This document shows, in pieces, positions 59,816 through 64,000 of a stretch of 64,000 nucleotides of DNA. The stretch's first letter is position 1; every line of letters starts with the position of its first letter. The notes beneath the pieces were generated by a model, which saw only the letters and a program-made list of their open reading frames with translations, was not told the origin of the DNA and did not search any database. The DNA comes from Mytilus galloprovincialis (Eukaryota; Mollusca; Bivalvia; Mytilida; Mytilidae): NCBI RefSeq assembly GCF_965363235.1, contig NC_134842.1:5111112-5175111 (forward strand). The letters are read 5' to 3'. A program made the position numbers and the translations under genes.

Positions 59816-61404
59816 TAGCAAACTTAGTAGATTTATTGCCTTCAATGTATAAAACTCAATATTAGTACACAACATACATATATGGATTCAACATTTGAAA
59901 TAATGGGGGGAAAATTGAAAGAAAATGAATATGTAAAAACAAAACAAACATGCACAGTATCTTTTTTCCACCCATGCATAGCTGTTAGCGTCTATTTCAT
60001 GACGGGAGCTACCATTTGATTTTTATTGAGGAGGAAGGGGCTAGGATGAAATTTGAAAAAATTGGTAGGACAAGCGTTTTGTGTACAAAAAAGGCAAGAT
60101 GAGACATTTGGAAAAAATATTGCAGGATAAACTAACAAATTAAAAGACATGACCGAATAGAGAGAAAATTAAAAAGGTAGGATAAAGATTACAACTTAAC
60201 AAAGTCTCCACAAAATTGTTCATCCTAGTTATATGATCAAGACATATCACAAAAAAATATCAACATTTAAAACAATGACATGCCATGCGTGCAACTAGGA
60301 GAACAAGGGAGGAAATTTGAACTGCGAGTTTAAATTGATGATGGTTACGTTTGATAGGGACAGAAATACGTTTCCGCAGATTCTCTAGAGAACTGATGCA
60401 AGGTTCCACTAACGTGTAGACAGCGTTTTACTTGTTCTTTATAAGGCATTGCAATTTAAACGTCCGTAATCTGATTAAACGTTACTAGATATAGGAAGAT
60501 ATGGTGTGAGTGCCAATGAGACAAATGTTACTGCTTATTTAAACATATATCCTGAACAAGCCATTTGGTTCATTCTATAAACTACAATTTAGCTCTCAAG
60601 GGTATTAATGTACCTTAAATGTGCATGACTATCAGCACTTGAATCAATGGATTCACTGATGTTTGAATTCTATGCTAAACGAAAAATAACTAAAAGTAAA
60701 AATTAAACATGATATTTATCAAATGACACTTTTATTACTCCCAAAATCACAAGAAAATATATTGTGAGTGATTTATATATGATTAGGTATGCGGCTCTGC
60801 ATGGAAAATCATCCGTATGTAACAATCACCTTAATATGTTAGAAACTTTTTTTTAACAGTTTTTAAATTTCGAATTTGTTTAAGCAATGTCTTGATGTAA
60901 TAATAACTTGCTGCATTGCACCACATCAAAAAATGTTTATCATATCAATAACGAAAGACGTTTATCAAGGGTAAAATGTGTGAAATTGTGAAACGATTTA
61001 TACATTGCGTTTTCCTTTAGTGGTGGTGTTGATCTTTTTGTCATTACATTAGCTGATAATGTATAAATTCATTGATGTAATATTAATGATACTCATCTTT
61101 CCTTTTTTTGTAGGGTTGTGAGAAAGTAAGATGTGCTTTCGTTAGATACTAATTTGTGAATGTCATGTCAGATTTCTCCTTTACATGGCGAATGACATAC
61201 AAATTGTGTACGTTGTTGATACAACGTACTCATCATGTATCAAGTCCATAAACACCAAAGGACGTTCAACCACAAAAAAAGGTCGAAGATGAAGAACAGC
61301 AATAAATGCTATGTTCCTTTGCTATTCTATGTCCATATACAGATTTTATCTTTTACGCGCAATTTATTGGCATTGTGTTTTCTGGATTGTGCGTTTATTC
61401 TTTC

Positions 61405-61645
61405 GTTGTACAATCCGTCCGTACGTTCGTCTGCCGCTTCAGGTTCAAGTTGTTGGTGGAGGTAGATTTTGATGAAGTTGAAGTCCAATCAACTTGACAC
61501 TTAGTACACATGTTCCCTGTGATCTTTCTAATTTTAATGGCATATTAGAGTTTTTAGAGTTTTTACCCTATTTTCATGGTCCACTGAACATAGAAAATGA
61601 TAGTGCGGATGGGGCATCAGTGTACCAGAGACACATTTTTGTTTT
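61405..61645 (+). repeat. dispersed mussel-type repeat
   Basis: CCGTCCGTACGTTCG, GTTGAAGTCCAATCAACTTG, GGTCCACTGAACATAGAAAA and GTGCGGATGGGGCATCAG, a block I know as widespread in mussel DNA. The small frames crossing it are not genes. Confidence 0.6.
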
Positions 61646-61927
61646 TAATTGTTTCCTTTCTTTCCCATTAGATAAATGTGACGATAAAGGTTGTTCAAGG
61701 TCATACTTAATAATTATATTGATGTTTTTATATGATTTCGGTAACGAATTCCTTGACTAAATAATGTTGGCTGAATTTATTAAATGCATCAAAGGGAATA
61801 CAACTCGACCAAAACAGCAGAAAACAGTCTGAGGCCACCAAAACATATGGATGAACCAAAAATTTTAAAAACCCATACAAAACCAACAAAGACCAGAGAT
61901 GTTTCACTCGGGACAATTTGTCATTTA

Positions 61928-62085
61928 ATCACAGGGGTTTGTTTAGTGGGTCAGACGAGGTTTTACTGTCAATGGCAAGGTATTTTATATAGGATAGCGA
62001 TCGCCATTGACAGGTATTTTATATAGGAGAGCGATCGCCATTGACAGTAAAACCTCGTCTGACCCACTAAACAAGCCCCTGTGAT
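61928..62085. mobile_element. 158-bp palindromic element with 49-50-bp arms
   Basis: Arms 61,928-61,976 and 62,037-62,085 are reverse complements with one mismatch (ATCACAGGGGTTTG outer end). TTA flanks both sides. The 60-bp centre contains two near-identical units (GGTATTTTATATAGGA, then GCGATCGCCATTGACA). It resembles a short PIF/Harbinger-type MITE by its 3-bp TTA duplication; TTAA-type families are an alternative. Confidence 0.65.
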
Positions 62086-63264
62086 TTAATACGAAATTTA
62101 TAACGTGATTGTTTTAAATTTAAAGATACATATTTACACTACTCCGATTGTAATAGGAAATTGTAAATACATGTAGCAACTAAATCAATTGTAGAGACTT
62201 GGACTACTTTTGAAATGATCATTTTGATTGTTAGGACTTTATAAATACCAGAAATGAGGTGTGAAATGTCGGAAGTTTTTAAGTTATGACTAATAAGTCT
62301 TAATAGCCTGAACATAATTATGGTTATCTTTAACACATCATATGCTTGATTGTAGTCTTTATAAAAAAAAACGAAGCATAGAAAACATAATGAAAGAAGT
62401 AAAAGAAAACAAACACCAATGAAATATTTTAAAAGACGATAAAAACTGCCAATGAATGACATTTTTCATAACTTTCGATCCATGAGGGTACATGTATCGT
62501 GGTTAAGGGTGGGGGTCTTTCATTTCTGTATTCTTCAAAGAAAAGAAATGGTCATATTTTAATGTAGCCTTATTTCTAGAATTTATGTTAACGTGAATTT
62601 TAGTGTATACACACATGAACCAATTCAAGAAAACGTAGAAAAATTTCTTATGAATTTAAGCGGTCGTCACCTTTTTTTAATGTTGTACAGAAAAAAAGTA
62701 TTTTTTATGTTGTTATTCTAAAATGTAATTAATTTTATCATTTACCATAGATGAAACACCCATTAAACATTGATGGAAATAGCACGTTAACATATGCTCG
62801 TGGCTAAATTGTATATATATTGATTCATTTAAATTTTACTAGGCTTCATTACTTCGTCACGAACATAAGTAATATATTTTAGAGGGTTAACTTATATATG
62901 TATATAAACTAGAGGTTGTTGTTATTTTATGGCGATGTTGTACCCTTTTTGACTTGTTATAAATTGATATTATATACGTCAACAAATCAAATAACGCGAG
63001 AAAACATGATACAAAAATTCCTGTATCTTTGAATGGTGTTGAAGTACAACACTTATCAAGAAAAGTGGTTAATAAAAACTGAGACTATTAAAGTTAAAAC
63101 GGTAGCTACAGACGCTTATATCATAGCACTCCCCCCCCCCTTTTTTTTTACCTTTCTACGTTTCTATATTTTTTTGTATTCAATTTTTTAATTATATATT
63201 ATTTTAAATAACATTTAAATACCCTTTCACTGGTTTGGTACGCTTTTGCTTTTGCTTATACGAT

Positions 63265-63290
63265 ACTATTATACTAACTAGTATAATAGT
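63265..63290. repeat. 26-bp perfect inverted repeat
   Basis: ACTATTATACTA, two-base centre, TAGTATAATAGT: a perfect 12-bp stem in AT-rich DNA. Role unknown. Confidence 0.6.
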
Positions 63291-64000
63291 CCCATTACGA
63301 TATTACAATAACAGCAAGTCCCTTTCACCTTATTCCCCCTGAGAGGATAAAAGGGTAGCATACTAAAAATAGGCCAGATCAGGAAGTAGACATCAGTTAT
63401 AAGATAAAATCAAAAGGAATTTATACTAAAGAAATAAAACAAATGGAAAAAAGAAAAGAAAAGTAACAGGCACCAAGACGTCAAGGTGTTAAGATAAAGT
63501 TACAGAATATAAAACAAATATGTACATATATATTTTTGTGACATTCTAGACCTTTAAATTGGTTAATATAAAACCTTAAAAAGAATCACAAATAAAATCT
63601 TCCCGAAACAACTTTTTTTTCAATGCTTTTACAATGTATCTGATATAACAAACCATTGTCGTTATATATTTGTTAATTTAATTTATTATTGAAAAGAAAA
63701 ACAACCTCCTGGTGGTCAGGAGTTAGTTAAGAATTATATCAAATATCTTTTATAACATCTCTCCACATTGATAAAGGCTCTATTGTTATACACTGTTAAG
63801 GTATATATAATAATGTCAATAGATTTGTGACTTGTTCCCTTTACAGCAATCATTGTTGAAAGTCCTAAGTGTACCTCTGCTGGTGGACTTTAAGAATGTT
63901 AGTCCACGAAAGTATCACCAGACCAGAAGACATTAATTAATGCATATTAAAATACTGATATAATTTTGATTGAAATTAGCTGTAATAGAATTTAGGAATA

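Larger units (their letters stand above)
59181..64000. other. upstream of the mannosyltransferase exons; repeats, no exon recognised
   Basis: The mannosyltransferase needs at least one more 5' exon, ending in phase 1 and carrying an HPDE-type motif; I could not find it here. Present are repeat pieces at 59,250-59,330 and 59,540-59,815, a 9-bp-stem palindrome at 61,208-61,229 (GTACGTTGT..ACAACGTAC), 61,405-61,645, and the palindromic element at 61,928. Confidence 0.45.

Noticed and set aside
61494-61760. 88-codon frame upstream of the mannosyltransferase
   Set aside because: It starts inside a dispersed mussel-type repeat and has no domain feature.

Overview
The window is animal nuclear DNA, AT-rich and intron-rich, and very probably comes from a marine bivalve of the mussel type (Mytilus or a close relative). 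The basis is the short dispersed repeats, which I recognise from mussel genomes, together with spliced animal-type genes with GT-AG introns. The organism call is inference; no marker gene proves it.

Layout. (1) 817-3,648 (+): the last three exons of a gene for an aerolysin-type pore-forming domain; its earlier exons lie left of the window. (2) 3,649-13,549: repeats, plus one open Penelope-like reverse transcriptase ORF (10,070-12,142). (3) 13,550-22,205 (+): a complete gene for a 370-residue protein with four beta/gamma-crystallin Greek-key motifs followed by the aerolysin-type domain (the EP37 / beta-gamma-CAT alpha architecture). (4) 22,206-29,107: repeats, including two TIR elements, a GTTGCTAGGCAAC-rich array and a 350-bp repeat unit. 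(5) 29,108-40,914 (-): a third family member, convergent with the second, in which the crystallin part is doubled. It has eight Greek keys, a 10-residue lysine-rich linker that looks like a former first exon, and the pore-forming domain, 546 residues in all. (6) 40,915-50,484: gene-poor, repeat-bearing. (7) 50,485-56,281 (+): a complete seven-exon secreted chymotrypsin/elastase-like serine protease. (8) 56,628-59,180 (-): the 3' two exons of a multi-membrane-span GT22-type mannosyltransferase, tail to tail with the protease. (9) 59,181-64,000: repeats, including a near-perfect palindromic element.

The most interesting system is the cluster of three crystallin-aerolysin fusion genes. Their exon phases are identical at every shared boundary. 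Each Greek key sits on its own exon. The two complete genes share a TATA box and a similar non-coding first exon. Most crystallin motifs carry the calcium-binding N/D-N/D-x-x-S/T-S signature. In amphibians such proteins work with a trefoil partner in membrane attack and vesicle traffic; no trefoil gene is visible here. Penelope-like 3' fragments have landed repeatedly in the introns of this cluster.

Exon coordinates were read by eye from splice sites and phase and have not been checked against transcripts.
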